NCBI GenBank assembly: GCA_964517135.1
Contig: CAZFBA010000006.1
Location: forward strand, 62,001-126,000
Length of the DNA: 64,000 bases
Direction of reading: 5' to 3'
Source of the DNA: CAZFBA01 sp964517135
GTDB taxonomy: Bacteria > Cyanobacteriota > Vampirovibrionia > JBFMGH01
Position 1 is the stretch's first letter. Each line of letters starts with the position of its first letter. The position numbers and the translations under genes are program-made. Of this stretch, positions 17,224-26,710 are shown piece after piece. The notes below the pieces were generated by a model. That model worked only from the letters and a program-made list of their open reading frames with translations. It searched no databases and had not been told where the DNA came from.

Positions 17224-18074
17224 TGTTTCATATCAGTGTATGGCCTGTATATTTAATATTGATAGTAAACTTTGTTCTTCCTGTGCAGTTCAGACAAGTG
17301 CATGAAACATTTTTTGTTGCTGAATTTACTCCACAGCTGAAACTAAAGAGTTATGCCCTGTATAATAACGAACCAAGAAGCGCAATAAAACTTTCTAATA
17401 ACAATTTTCTTACTGGCACCATTGATTATTGCCAGGAAATTGAACCTCATCCATCCAATAAAGTGTTAAGAACCCTGATTTCAATTGATACCTTTTCAGT
17501 TGGAGAGCTTGAAAACAACAAGAGACTAATACTCGATTCAAGAAAACTAGCAGAATACAGCCAGACAGGCAAGACCTTAAAAGAATACCTGACTGAAAAT
17601 AAAACCATACTTGATGCTTTTATACTCAATAATGAAAAAATAATCATTAACGATTTTGATAATATTTATTTAATTAACAGAAAAAACAAGGTCTTAAATG
17701 AGCAAACTGTACAGGTAGGAAAACTTTCACGGGGTAATAATAACTCTATTGTTGGCCGTGCAAGTGATAAGAAACGTGTTTACATTATAAACCCCGAAGA
17801 GCTGAGCTATAAAACACTCTATTTAAAAGAAAAAGAGGTCGAAAGTATTATTCAGCTCGAAGATGACAGGTTTATAGCAATCAGAGATGGCAACAAGTAC
17901 ATCGATTTGTATGACGCCGAATTAAATAAAGTTGCTTCATTCAAGGCTGACATGTTTTTTAAAACCTTAACAGGCTTGCCAGATGGCAACTTTCTATTAA
18001 CAGGCAGAAGCATTTTACTGGGAAAACAGCCTAAAATATTTGAAACCCCGCCCGAAATACCTGAAAGCTGGTAA
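17223..18074 (+). CDS. Secreted hypothetical protein, possibly beta-propeller-like
   Basis: 283 residues, start ATG overlapping the glycosyltransferase stop by one base (TAATG), so probably translationally coupled. It has an N-terminal hydrophobic segment (VWPVYLILIVNFVLPVQF) acting as signal or anchor. The rest is made of repeated four-strand-like units, for example DDRFIAIRDGNKYIDLYDA and PDGNFLLTGRSILL, resembling blades of a small beta-propeller. No catalytic residues recognised. Coupling suggests it works with, or is a target of, the glycosyltransferase; that is inference. Confidence 0.7.
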   Translation: MFHISVWPVYLILIVNFVLPVQFRQVHETFFVAEFTPQLKLKSYALYNNEPRSAIKLSNNNFLTGTIDYCQEIEPHPSNKVLRTLISIDTFSVGELENNKRLILDSRKLAEYSQTGKTLKEYLTENKTILDAFILNNEKIIINDFDNIYLINRKNKVLNEQTVQVGKLSRGNNNSIVGRASDKKRVYIINPEELSYKTLYLKEKEVESIIQLEDDRFIAIRDGNKYIDLYDAELNKVASFKADMFFKTLTGLPDGNFLLTGRSILLGKQPKIFETPPEIPESW

Positions 18075-18107
18075 TAGTCTAATAGTTACCCTGATAGATT
18101 CTTTAAC

Positions 18108-18131
18108 AAAAAAAATCGCCTTTTACAAGGC
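18108..18131 (-). terminator. Intrinsic terminator for the AIM24 gene
   Basis: Read on the minus strand: GCCTT-GTAA-AAGGC, then GA and eight T residues (the plus-strand A run 18108-18115). It lies about 235 bp past the AIM24-family stop codon and is correctly oriented for it. Confidence 0.6.
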
Positions 18132-18365
18132 AAATCTTTAAGGGGAGGAGGATTCATTCGCTTACATTAATCATTATCGGTTTGATTCGAAAAAACTTTA
18201 GGTTAATAAATGTAATTCTTATTTTCGAAAATATTCAAATAAACAGGTGATAGATGGGGTTGATAGCATATACTAACCAATACATAAGTATTTGTTTTAA
18301 ACATCATTTCAAAAACTGACTACACTAATTGCAGTAACCTCAAGGCTTTTTACAGGAAAGGTGTC

Positions 18366-19142
18366 TTATCTGCCTGAGATAATATCACCCAGGACACCTG
18401 AAATCTCTGAGCCTCTTCTTACTTCGCCTTCTGAGCGTCTTGAAGCTGTTATAATTCTATCGGCAACTCTAGAGAAAGGCAGTGTTTGAAGATATACATT
18501 ACCGGGACCTCTTAAAGTAGCAAAAAATAAGCCTTCTCCACCAAATAGAGCATTTTTAAAACCTCCAACAAAGTTAATATCATAATCTACTGTAGGTTCA
18601 AAGGCAACCAGACAACCGGTATCCACTTTAAGTGTTTCACCTGCTGCCAGTCCTTTTCTGATAACAGTTCCACCGGCGTGTATAAATGCAAGACCATCTC
18701 CGCTTAACTTCTGTAATATAAAGCCTTCTCCTCCAAAAATGCCGGCACCAAGCTTTTTAGTAAAGGCTATACTGATATCGATTCCCCAGGCTGAGCATAG
18801 GTAAGCATCTTTCTGACAGAGCAGATCACTTTTTGAGAGGTCAACAGGTATAATCTTACCCGGATAGGGCGCAGAGAAAGCTACTTTGCCTTTTTGAGAT
18901 CCTTTATATGTAAAAGCCGTTATAAAGAAGCTTTCGCCTGTAATTGCTCTTTGTAAACCGCCTAGAAGAGCCTGCCCTAGACCCTGTCCATCTTTTGTAG
19001 CTGTTTTAGTTTCCATTTCGACACCATCTGTCATGAACATCATGGCTCCTGCTTCTGCCATGACAGCTTCTCCTGGATCAAGTCCTATAATAACAGCCTG
19101 CATATCATCTCCAACAAGTTGATAATCGATTTCGTGAGCCAT
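18366..19142 (-). CDS. AIM24 / TIGR00266-family protein
   Basis: About 258 residues. The ATG at 19142 is chosen because GGAGG lies about nine bases upstream; the in-frame ATG at 19157 overlaps that site. A beta-helix-like protein with the family's glycine-rich repeats: LDPGEAVMAEAGAMMFM near the start, GQALLGGLQRAITGESFF, GGEGFILQKLSGDGLAFIHA and GGEGLFFATLRGPG. Homologues occur across bacteria and in yeast mitochondria (Aim24), where the protein supports inner-membrane organisation; the bacterial role is not established. Transcribed alone. Confidence 0.9.
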   Translation of the reverse strand: MAHEIDYQLVGDDMQAVIIGLDPGEAVMAEAGAMMFMTDGVEMETKTATKDGQGLGQALLGGLQRAITGESFFITAFTYKGSQKGKVAFSAPYPGKIIPVDLSKSDLLCQKDAYLCSAWGIDISIAFTKKLGAGIFGGEGFILQKLSGDGLAFIHAGGTVIRKGLAAGETLKVDTGCLVAFEPTVDYDINFVGGFKNALFGGEGLFFATLRGPGNVYLQTLPFSRVADRIITASRRSEGEVRRGSEISGVLGDIISGR

Positions 19143-19396
19143 AGTAAGATCCTCCATAGTTTAATATATCTAAATACAGACGAATAATAAGGTTTAATCT
19201 CGCCAGTGTAACACAAAAAAAGCGTGTATAACTCAAAACAAAAACCTGTTATACAGTCGGGTAGATAAACTGAAAATTAAAATGCTTTGTGAGCAACCAT
19301 TGTTGCTACAGTAAAATTACCGGCGAAAATCAACCCGTAGCATGCTATGATAATTCATACTAAAAGTCTACCATCAGTCATACAGGAGGATATGCT

Positions 19397-19828
19397 ATGA
19401 TACGTCTCGTTTTTTCAGTTTTAATGTTGGTTGTCTTTGCACTGCCAGTAGCTGCTTATGACAAAGAAGATGACCAGATTGTTATCTATGAAGAGTTTCA
19501 CATACCCATCAAGTTTGCAGAAACAGTTGAACTCAACACCCTGAAACCCGGTGATAAAATTGATATTGCTGTAAATGAAGATACCGGGCTTGACGAAGAC
19601 AATAAAGTCTTTAAAGAAAATGCTAAAGGCTATGCCGTAGTTGAAAAAAAAGATGGAAAATGGCATATTGAAAACGGTAAAATTATTGACATATATGGCT
19701 ATCAGCACCCAATTATTATCAAAGGCTTTTATTTAAAATATTTTGATAAGGGAGGAAAATACATAATCAAAGAAGGGTATGTTATTGACGCTTTTACAAA
19801 AGAGAAAAAAATATACCACAGGCAATAG
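19397..19828 (+). CDS. Small secreted hypothetical protein
   Basis: 143 residues with a clear signal peptide (MIRLVFSVLMLVVFALPVAA, cleavage probably after AAY) and GGAGG seven bases before the ATG. The mature part looks like one small beta-barrel domain: FAETVELNTLKPGDKIDIAV, then strands around YAVVEKKDGKWHIENGKI. No lipobox cysteine and no recognised family. Followed by an exact palindrome. Confidence 0.75.
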   Translation: MIRLVFSVLMLVVFALPVAAYDKEDDQIVIYEEFHIPIKFAETVELNTLKPGDKIDIAVNEDTGLDEDNKVFKENAKGYAVVEKKDGKWHIENGKIIDIYGYQHPIIIKGFYLKYFDKGGKYIIKEGYVIDAFTKEKKIYHRQ

Positions 19829-20487
19829 GCCCGGATTCCACAACCGTAGTAATTTGCTATTACAGTTGTCAGCTGAAATAGTGTAAATAAAAATCGCTTA
19901 ATCGTGATAATAATCACGATTGCTGGCCATTTTCAACATACATTTCAAATTAGACTATCTTCCCCGGCTTTTTCTCCATAGATTTCCTTAACATACCTTT
20001 ATTAAAGGGGTTTTAGTCTGTTGAATGATATATCAGTCATTATTTCCAGCCTTCAGCATCTACCAGACTCCAAGATAGCAGTTTGAAGCTTAATTAAAAG
20101 AACTAATTACACCAATATAAGAGGTAAATGTCAAATATACACTTATTGTTTCCTGTAATACTATGACTAAATTGGGCTCTGGACATTTTTAATATTATGC
20201 TTTACAATATAATTTAGCTGGGGGGTAAAAATTTTTTGTCGATTCATTCAAAAGTTTATTCTGATTTTAAAGGCTACAAGAAGTTTTTTAAGAAATGAAA
20301 CTGCATTTTACCCTCAAGATGGTAATTTTATTGCAGCCACATCTCAAACATGCTATAAACAAGAGAAGATGGTCATTTTTGATAAAATTAAATCAGGCCA
20401 GGTCTAATAAATCTTTTCAACAGTATGTTCTGATGTAATCAAGGTAGTAAAACCCTAAATGTATCTACAACGGGGGAGGGTACAGTA
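19829..20487 (+). other. Long intergenic region with palindrome and possible gene remnant
   Basis: ATCGTGAT-AATA-ATCACGAT at 19901-19920 is an exact palindrome about 70 bp after the preceding stop; with no following T run, it could be an operator or a weak terminator. From 20213 to 20407 a plus-strand frame is open without an ATG/GTG/TTG start in a sensible place; its last third (FYPQDGNFIAATSQ and further) reads like real protein, suggesting a remnant. The rest is AT-rich and unassigned. Confidence 0.35.
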
Positions 20488-20805
20488 ATGAATTCAAATA
20501 CAGGAGAGCATTTCGTCAGCAGAGGGTTTAAGTTAACCCAGGAACAGCTCAGCTTTATCGCTGAAGGTTCTTACGGGTTTGTTACCAGATCAGGTAAAAG
20601 CTATTATAGAGATCTTAAAATAATTGCACAGGACAAAAAAAGCGGTAATGCTGTTGTCAAAGAAACCTACTCAGGCGATTATGACTATGAGAAACAGTTT
20701 ATACTCTCACCAGACGGCAAAACAGAGAAGTTTAAAGCATCCCATCAAACAAGCCCTATCAAGAATAACCGCTTTAATTTTTTCAATAGATTTGCCAGTA
20801 GCTAG
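20488..20805 (+). CDS. Small hypothetical protein
   Basis: 105 residues. GGGGGAGGG lies about eight bases before the ATG, a strong ribosome binding site that supports translation. The protein is soluble and charged (LTQEQLSFIAEGSYGFVTRS, then a strand-rich middle). No family recognised and no signal peptide. Its last 23 bp overlap the convergent end of the histone-deacetylase-fold gene. Confidence 0.6.
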   Translation: MNSNTGEHFVSRGFKLTQEQLSFIAEGSYGFVTRSGKSYYRDLKIIAQDKKSGNAVVKETYSGDYDYEKQFILSPDGKTEKFKASHQTSPIKNNRFNFFNRFASS

Positions 20806-21853
20806 AAATAACCTCTTTAGTCTTATTAAAAAAATCGTTGTTTACTAACACTATTGAATCTGATACGTCAGAAAAGGGTGCGGCATCTGCTGCATCCGTT
20901 TTATTATGAAGCGCATTTAAGGAAAACAATATGGATTCAAACATAGCAGCGTTATCATATCCGCCTTCAAGGTGACAAAACAGGGGTATACTTCGATCAA
21001 GATTTGCTACCATCTGTATTAAGCTGCCATACATAGCAGAACTAAGGTTAAGATCTCCTACAGGATCAGCCCTATGAGCATCATACCCGGCAGCAAATAT
21101 AATAAATTCAGGCTCAAATTGATTCAATGCCGGTAAAACAACTTCATTGAAGGCTAAATAATAATCATTATCTCCTGAACCTGCTACTAAAGGGATATTT
21201 ATATTGTATCCTGAACCCTTACCCTGCCCTGTTTCATCATACCATCCAGACCTAGGTGGCCAAAAAGGGTACTGGTGAAGAGATATTGTTAAAACTTCTT
21301 TACAATGGTAAAATACTTGCTGGGTTCCGTTGCCATGATGAACATCAAAGTCAACTATAGCAATTCTTTTCACTGAATAGTTATTCAGGATATACCTGGC
21401 AAGAAGAGCAATATTATTAAATAAACAGAAGCCCTTTGACTTGTAAGTTAGTGCATGATGGCCAGGTGGACGAACCATGGCAAAAGCAGAGTTGATTTCT
21501 TTTTTAAACAGGGCATCAGCCAGATTAAAAATGCTGCCGATAGAATAATAAACACACTCCAGTGAATCAGGAGACACCCATGTATCAGGATCAATAGAAG
21601 CTCTGCCTGTTTTAAGAGCCTGCTTATGACGTGATTCCACATAAGATATATGCTCTTCTGTGTGAACCATCATTAGGTCAGAGCGTTCAGCCTTCTCCAT
21701 TGGATAATAAACAACCTCTGGCTGGCATTGTTCAAAAAATTTTATCAGGCTTTCAATACGAGAGGGTGATTCGGGATGAAAACCAGGCGGGGCATGCATT
21801 GTAAAAAGCTTATCAAGTACTATGCCGGGTGGTTTATAGCTTATTTCTTGCAT
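20783..21853 (-). CDS. Histone deacetylase-superfamily amidohydrolase
   Basis: 356 residues of the arginase/deacetylase fold. Seen: HPESPSRIESL, RPPGHHAL (the paired histidines of the charge relay), IVDFDVHHGNGTQQVFY (zinc-ligand aspartate and histidine), AGYDAHRADPVG (second zinc aspartate) and LEGGYD (loop before the catalytic tyrosine position). Bacterial members remove acetyl groups from lysines, polyamines or small amides. Its start overlaps the end of the methyltransferase gene by 13 bp, so it is part of a PHP / methyltransferase / deacetylase operon. Substrate not deducible. Confidence 0.92.
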   Translation of the reverse strand: MQEISYKPPGIVLDKLFTMHAPPGFHPESPSRIESLIKFFEQCQPEVVYYPMEKAERSDLMMVHTEEHISYVESRHKQALKTGRASIDPDTWVSPDSLECVYYSIGSIFNLADALFKKEINSAFAMVRPPGHHALTYKSKGFCLFNNIALLARYILNNYSVKRIAIVDFDVHHGNGTQQVFYHCKEVLTISLHQYPFWPPRSGWYDETGQGKGSGYNINIPLVAGSGDNDYYLAFNEVVLPALNQFEPEFIIFAAGYDAHRADPVGDLNLSSAMYGSLIQMVANLDRSIPLFCHLEGGYDNAAMFESILFSLNALHNKTDAADAAPFSDVSDSIVLVNNDFFNKTKEVISSYWQIY

Positions 21854-22566
21854 AGTGCTACCGTTAAATAATTTTCCTTATTATTGTAAACAGCTTCCTG
21901 TTTGTAAATAAACCCTGTTTTTGCTGCTATTTCCTGAATATACTCTTCTGTAATAAAGAAAACGTAGGGTTTATTTATGTTGTACCACAGACGAGTCATC
22001 ATATCGCTTTTAAGTTTTCTATAAAGCTCATGACCTGTTCCGGGTTCTGTTCTTTCATAGACGAAATTGGTTACTGATGCAGAAGAAACAAAGAATATGC
22101 CGCCAGGTTGAAGCAATCTGTTAGCTAAGCTGAACACCTGTTCTATTTCTTCATCAGACAGCAAATGTAAAAACTTGTCTGCAATTACTATATGGAAATA
22201 AGTTTCGGGCAATGCCTGTGGATCAAGGCAATTCATAACCCTTGTTTCAAGCCGGGATGCATATTCTCTGGCTTTAATTCTCTTTTGCAATACCTCAAGA
22301 CCTGCTGGATCAATATCACAGGCAAGATAATACTCAACATGCGGCATTTCCAGTATTTTCATTGCTAGTGCACCCCGGCCTGCCGCCAGTTCAGCTATTT
22401 TTAGCGTAGTTTTCATATTTTCAATATTTGAGGTAATAAAAAAAGTATTTTGATCAAAGACTTTTGGAGAATCAATCTGGTGCCCGTAGCCCAGCTTTGA
22501 AGGCACCTGACGGGCAATAACGTAGTCTATAAAGTCAAATACTATCTTAATAAGTTTCTCAATCAT
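21841..22566 (-). CDS. Class I SAM-dependent methyltransferase
   Basis: 241 residues. IAELAAGRGALAMKIL is the SAM-binding motif I (usually E/DxGxGxG; here A-A-G-R-G), then ACDIDPAGL for motif II and HIVIADKFLHLLSDEEI for the post-motif strand. The first 40 residues form an extra helical region before the fold. Overlaps the PHP gene by 8 bp upstream and the deacetylase gene downstream. The methyl acceptor is unknown. Confidence 0.85.
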   Translation of the reverse strand: MIEKLIKIVFDFIDYVIARQVPSKLGYGHQIDSPKVFDQNTFFITSNIENMKTTLKIAELAAGRGALAMKILEMPHVEYYLACDIDPAGLEVLQKRIKAREYASRLETRVMNCLDPQALPETYFHIVIADKFLHLLSDEEIEQVFSLANRLLQPGGIFFVSSASVTNFVYERTEPGTGHELYRKLKSDMMTRLWYNINKPYVFFITEEYIQEIAAKTGFIYKQEAVYNNKENYLTVALCKK

Positions 22567-23668
22567 TTTCTTTGAGGACTTTTACAGGGTTGGTAATAAT
22601 CCAGTGCTGATTGTTTTTGAATGCTTCAAACCTGTATGTTCCGGGTTCTTTGCATTTTAATTTGATTCTATCAGTTACCTGTTCTTCAATAACCTCTCCA
22701 TTACAAAATAGTTTGATATTGCATACCGAAGGTGTTTGTATATCAAGTGTAAACTCATCGCTAACAGTCAGAGATTCTCCTACCGTAATCTTTGTTATAG
22801 AATGGTCAGGGTTAATTTTGCTTACAGTAAATATAACACCATTACCTTTACCCAGATATTCATTGATCATTATATTATTACCAGCTCTAAGTGCTGTATA
22901 GATTTGTTTTTTAGCCGTTTCAAAATCAGTGGAAAGGCAATCATCTATCTGAATATAATTTTTGAGTGTTTTAAACATTCTTCCGTAAGGGAATATTCTA
23001 AGTTTTAGTCCCATAAAGTTATATAAAAACTGGTGCACATCAAGGCCGATGAGTGCCGGTACAATGTTGCAGTTTCTGGAGTTAAGATCATCCCACCATT
23101 GCATGACCTTTACTGTAGGGCCCTGCAAGTATTTTTCAGGCTGGAAAAACATCTTAAACTTATTTTCTTCGGTAAGTGTATCAACCCAATCAGACATATA
23201 GTTCCATATTTCAATGCCTTGAAAGCCGTTAATATCCCAGTTTTCCCAGCGTAAAGGCGGATAGTGATTTTTTCTCTCCGTTGATTCATCAGGATGAGCG
23301 ATAAAGCCAAACCCACCCTGCTCATTAACTTTCTGTATGAACTTTTCGGGGGGTAACTCCTGGCTTATATTGCTTTTTACATCAAAGGCCAGATAATGGT
23401 TACGGTTATGTGGGCTTATTTCTGTTCCAACCAGAACACAAAGGTTTCCATAAAAACCCTCACAACCTTTTTCAAGGCCTTCTATAGTGTTATGATCTGT
23501 TATGATGATCCACCGGAGATCTTCTTTCCGGGCTTCTTTAATGATGTCATCAATTGACAGTGTTCCATCTGAAAATGTTGAGTGAATATGAACCGCACCC
23601 GGATATTCATAATTTTTCATAGTGTACAAATAAATACAAATTATTGACCGATTAATTGTTTTCATCAT
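22559..23668 (-). CDS. PHP-domain phosphoesterase
   Basis: 369 residues. The PHP metal motifs are intact: AVHIHSTFSDGTLS, IIITDHNTIEG, GTEISPHNRNHYLAF and GFGFIAHPDE. PHP domains are trinuclear metal phosphoesterases (phosphatases, exonucleases, polymerase proofreading). A C-terminal extension of about 100 residues looks beta-sandwich-like (TLDIQTPSVCNIKLFCNG). The start is uncertain: ATG at 23668 or ATG at 23623, neither with a clear ribosome binding site. First gene of the three-gene operon. Confidence 0.85.
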   Translation of the reverse strand: MMKTINRSIICIYLYTMKNYEYPGAVHIHSTFSDGTLSIDDIIKEARKEDLRWIIITDHNTIEGLEKGCEGFYGNLCVLVGTEISPHNRNHYLAFDVKSNISQELPPEKFIQKVNEQGGFGFIAHPDESTERKNHYPPLRWENWDINGFQGIEIWNYMSDWVDTLTEENKFKMFFQPEKYLQGPTVKVMQWWDDLNSRNCNIVPALIGLDVHQFLYNFMGLKLRIFPYGRMFKTLKNYIQIDDCLSTDFETAKKQIYTALRAGNNIMINEYLGKGNGVIFTVSKINPDHSITKITVGESLTVSDEFTLDIQTPSVCNIKLFCNGEVIEEQVTDRIKLKCKEPGTYRFEAFKNNQHWIITNPVKVLKEND

Positions 23669-24016
23669 ACTATCACAAATCTTTGAAAATCAGGCAAAGC
23701 CTCTGACGACTGAGAAAACAAATAACCGGCACCTCTAAAGAAAACCCCGGAACACTTATGTTCAGAGAGGTTCAGATATTAATTTTTACAAATCCATTAG
23801 ATATTTAACATAAGCTTTAAAAGCCTTTATAAACGGCAATAGCTATAATAGAGACCTAACATATAAAGCTTGTCAGGAAATTAAGTTTTGTTAAAACTCG
23901 GTATTTTTTTTAGCAACTTCTCAGTTTCAGCACCCTTATAGAAGTAGTATCTGATTAAAAGTTTATATTGTGAGGAGAGAGATACCAAGTAAAAGTATAC
24001 ATATGTATACTTTTTT

Positions 24017-25849
24017 TTAGTGTTTCAGTCCCACACAAATCAAGAGTATATCATCGTGCTGTTCTACCCCGGCAGAAAGGGTAATAACCTTATCAAATAT
24101 AGTATTTGAAAGTTTATCTGGTGGAGCTTCTTTAAGTTTAACTGCTTCATCCAGAAGCCATTGTCTGCCAAGACGTTTGCCTGTTTTTGTTTCCTGGTCG
24201 GTAATGCCGTCAGTATAAAGAATTAATCTGGCTGGTGAACTAAAATCAAGTTCTTTATCTTTGTACTGAAGTTCTTCCATAAGACCCATAATCGGCCCGT
24301 TGTTGTCATCCAGATATTTTATGCTATCAACAATCAAAAGAGGGTAGTCATGACCTGCTGAAGCATAGATGAGTGTTTTATTCTGACTGTCTATAATACC
24401 GCACCAGGCTGAAGTGAACTGTTCTGTTACTTTAAACACATCGTATGCTGAATTATTGACCTCTGAAAGTACTGCTGCCGGTGTAATATTTCCGACAAAA
24501 TTTTGTTTGTTAACTACAAAGGTGAATTCGTTCTTAAGAAACCCGTTTGTGATGGCTGCTGGTACTCCTTTACCTGATACATCTCCTATAAAGATAAGTG
24601 TACGATGATCATCCAGGTTGATAATTCCGTAATAGTCACCTCCAATAGAATGATGTGGTCTATATTTAATGCAAACATCTATTTTGTCAGACACATCAAT
24701 ATTTGAAAGAATAGCAGATTGAACAACACCTGCTGATTCGATTTCTTTATTCAATATTTTGTTACGTCTGCTAAGTTCGTCATGTGCTTTTTGAAGTTCA
24801 TCGTTGGTATGAGCCAGTTTCATATTAGTCTTTTTTTGTTGATCAATCAGGATAGCATTATTAATAGCAATAGTTGCCTGTTTGGCAAATATTTCAATAA
24901 TATGCCGGTTATACTGGCTAAAAACACTGCTATATTCATCTTTATCAAAGATACTAATAACTCCATAGCCTAGATCACCTTTATAGAGTGGAACCAGCAT
25001 AAGGCTTCCGTCACAATCTCTGTGCATATAGCTTTCAGTGCAATCACGGCAGGTTTTAGACTGAGAAAGTTTTTTAACAAATATTGTGTTTCTTGTTTTG
25101 ATGGCTTCATCTACGAGAAGACATATTTCATCGAGCGAATGAATTTCAGGCAGGCAATAATGCTCACTATCACTTACTTCCAGTAGTTTATCTCTTAAGA
25201 TAAGCAAATAGCTTGACGCTGGAACAATTTGTTTCAGATTATTTAAAATGAGATAGAGCAGGTTATCAAGCTGATCTTCAGAATTAATTTTTTCAAGACT
25301 GGCCAGCATAAGTGATAGAAGTTCTGAACGATTACTCATTTCAACAGATTCATACTCAATAGCGGCAATAGAGGCTAGAATCCAGAGCAAATCAAGATCT
25401 TGCTGTTTAATTTTGTTTTTTGGATTATTTACATAGAGATCCAGTATACCAAAAGGGCATTGTTTTGTTATAATAGGGACAACAATCCTTGTGTGGTCGC
25501 TATCCACTGTAATTAATTCAGCATGCTTCTTTTGGAGGCTGTTTTTATAGGTTCCATTGATAATATCATCTTTGATAAGAGCTTTATAGTTTTCATTCAA
25601 GTTAATTGAGTGAATAATATTAAACTCATTACCTTCATAGTTAGAGATAACACCCGCATGATAGTCTAAAATTGACATTGACAGTCTTAAAACAAGTGTC
25701 AAAATGTCAAACGTGTTGTCTTTCTTAGATATAAGTTCATTAAAGCTTAAGACATCGTGAAGAAGGTTGCTATAAGCAAGTTTTACTTCGTCAAGTTCCT
25801 GTTTAAAGTGGTCATAATTGATGGCGTTATTATTTTGATCATCTGTCAT
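24017..25849 (-). CDS. GAF-SpoIIE protein serine phosphatase (RsbU-type)
   Basis: 610 residues. Two GAF-like sensor regions (about 45-170 and 190-335) are followed by a coiled-coil linker (ELQKAHDELSRRNKILNKEI) and a PP2C/SpoIIE domain from about 375. Metal-site motifs are present: GGDYYG, FIGDVSGKGVPA and LYTDGITDQE. Such proteins usually dephosphorylate anti-anti-sigma factors and so start partner-switching cascades. No anti-sigma or STAS gene is visible nearby. Monocistronic; the long region upstream carries hairpins. Confidence 0.92.
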   Translation of the reverse strand: MTDDQNNNAINYDHFKQELDEVKLAYSNLLHDVLSFNELISKKDNTFDILTLVLRLSMSILDYHAGVISNYEGNEFNIIHSINLNENYKALIKDDIINGTYKNSLQKKHAELITVDSDHTRIVVPIITKQCPFGILDLYVNNPKNKIKQQDLDLLWILASIAAIEYESVEMSNRSELLSLMLASLEKINSEDQLDNLLYLILNNLKQIVPASSYLLILRDKLLEVSDSEHYCLPEIHSLDEICLLVDEAIKTRNTIFVKKLSQSKTCRDCTESYMHRDCDGSLMLVPLYKGDLGYGVISIFDKDEYSSVFSQYNRHIIEIFAKQATIAINNAILIDQQKKTNMKLAHTNDELQKAHDELSRRNKILNKEIESAGVVQSAILSNIDVSDKIDVCIKYRPHHSIGGDYYGIINLDDHRTLIFIGDVSGKGVPAAITNGFLKNEFTFVVNKQNFVGNITPAAVLSEVNNSAYDVFKVTEQFTSAWCGIIDSQNKTLIYASAGHDYPLLIVDSIKYLDDNNGPIMGLMEELQYKDKELDFSSPARLILYTDGITDQETKTGKRLGRQWLLDEAVKLKEAPPDKLSNTIFDKVITLSAGVEQHDDILLICVGLKH

Positions 25850-25970
25850 ACAGTCATTTTAAAATAAATTTATTTTTGAAGATACCACTATAAGGTGTAG
25901 CTTAAATAGACAACAGAAATAACATAAGCCAGCAGGAGAGGTTTTAACAGCTTAGAAATAGCCAAAAATA

Positions 25971-25995
25971 AACCTCTAAAAGGTGTTTAGAGGTT
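25971..25995 (-). terminator. Strong hairpin, possible minus-strand terminator or leader element
   Basis: AACCTCTAAA (25971-25980) pairs exactly with TTTAGAGGTT (25986-25995) around a five-base loop. On the minus strand it is followed by TATTTTT, giving a terminator-like shape about 120 bp upstream of the SpoIIE phosphatase start. It could end a minus-strand transcript or act in the phosphatase leader. Confidence 0.4.
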
Positions 25996-26324
25996 AAGAG
26001 TCCAAAGTAGAGAGTTATATGTTTAATTATTTATTATGATTAAGATTGCATTTATCATAGTGCATCATTAATTAGAAAGATAGTATTTTAATTGTACTTT
26101 TTACACTTATTAACACGGCCTAATTGAAACAGTTATGTCCAGAATATTTACATATTATAAATATAGTATAAGCAGCAATATAATGAGCGTATAAACATAT
26201 TTATTGCCGTATAGCTTACTACAATAACATTACGCCGGATAAAAAATCATTGTATTTTAATAAAAATAATTCTTAATTAAAGTTGGGGCCTTTGTATAAC
26301 TTAAAAGTTCTCAGATTCAAGAAA

Positions 26325-26540
26325 TTAGTGTCGGGGGTTCCATTTATTTATTTTGCTGATAAAGTTTTTGTAAAAAATCCTTAACAAATATAAGATTTAA
26401 GGCAATTTAAAATTTCAGCTATCTTTATTAACGTACAAACAAACTCAAAAACTCAAATAAGCTTTCATTTAAACATTTTATTTTTCTCATTCCCCCCAAA
26501 TTTTGAGAAAATGGAACCTCCTTAAAAGAGGTTTTTTTTT
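26325..26540 (+). ncRNA. Candidate structured small RNA
   Basis: GGGGGTTCCATTT (26333-26345) can pair over its full length with AAATGGAACCTCC (26509-26521), one pair being G-U, closing a domain of about 190 nt. Inside, TTTTCTCA (26482-26489) pairs with TGAGAAAA (26504-26511) and exposes a loop with six consecutive C. A terminator (26515-26540) overlaps the 3' arm of the closing stem, so the two stems compete. No ORF with a ribosome binding site is present. Length and closed-bubble shape recall 6S RNA, and the C-rich loop recalls Shine-Dalgarno-binding sRNAs; neither identity is shown. Its 5' end is a guess. Confidence 0.4.
26515..26540 (+). terminator. Rho-independent terminator, plus strand
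   Basis: AACCTC (26515-26520), loop CTTAAAA, GAGGTT (26528-26533) running into nine T (26532-26540). No plus-strand protein gene lies upstream within 800 bp, which supports a non-coding transcript ending here. Confidence 0.65.
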
Positions 26541-26576
26541 GTTTATACAAACTTAGCTCACAAAAATCAAAAGTTT

Positions 26577-26603
26577 AAAACAAATAAAGGGGGCTCAGCC
26601 CCC
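26577..26603 (-). terminator. Probable terminator of hsp20
   Basis: GGGGGC-TCA-GCCCCC at 26589-26603. On the minus strand it is followed by a T-rich stretch (TTTATTTGTTT), and it lies about 110 bp after the hsp20 stop codon. Confidence 0.5.
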
Positions 26604-26710
26604 ATCATAGCCTATAAAACAACCATGCTAATTTTAAAATATGGCTATATCACTTCAGAAAGAGATTTTACAATCAGGAAAATAACACCAGCAATAATTA
26701 TCTTAAAAGT

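Larger units (their letters stand above)
25850..26710. other. Long AT-rich intergenic region with RNA structures
   Basis: 861 bp between the SpoIIE phosphatase start and the hsp20 end. Contents: a 10-bp hairpin at 25971-25995, a candidate structured RNA at 26325-26540 with a plus-strand terminator, and a minus-strand hairpin at 26577-26603. No ORF with a credible start and ribosome binding site was found. Confidence 0.5.
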
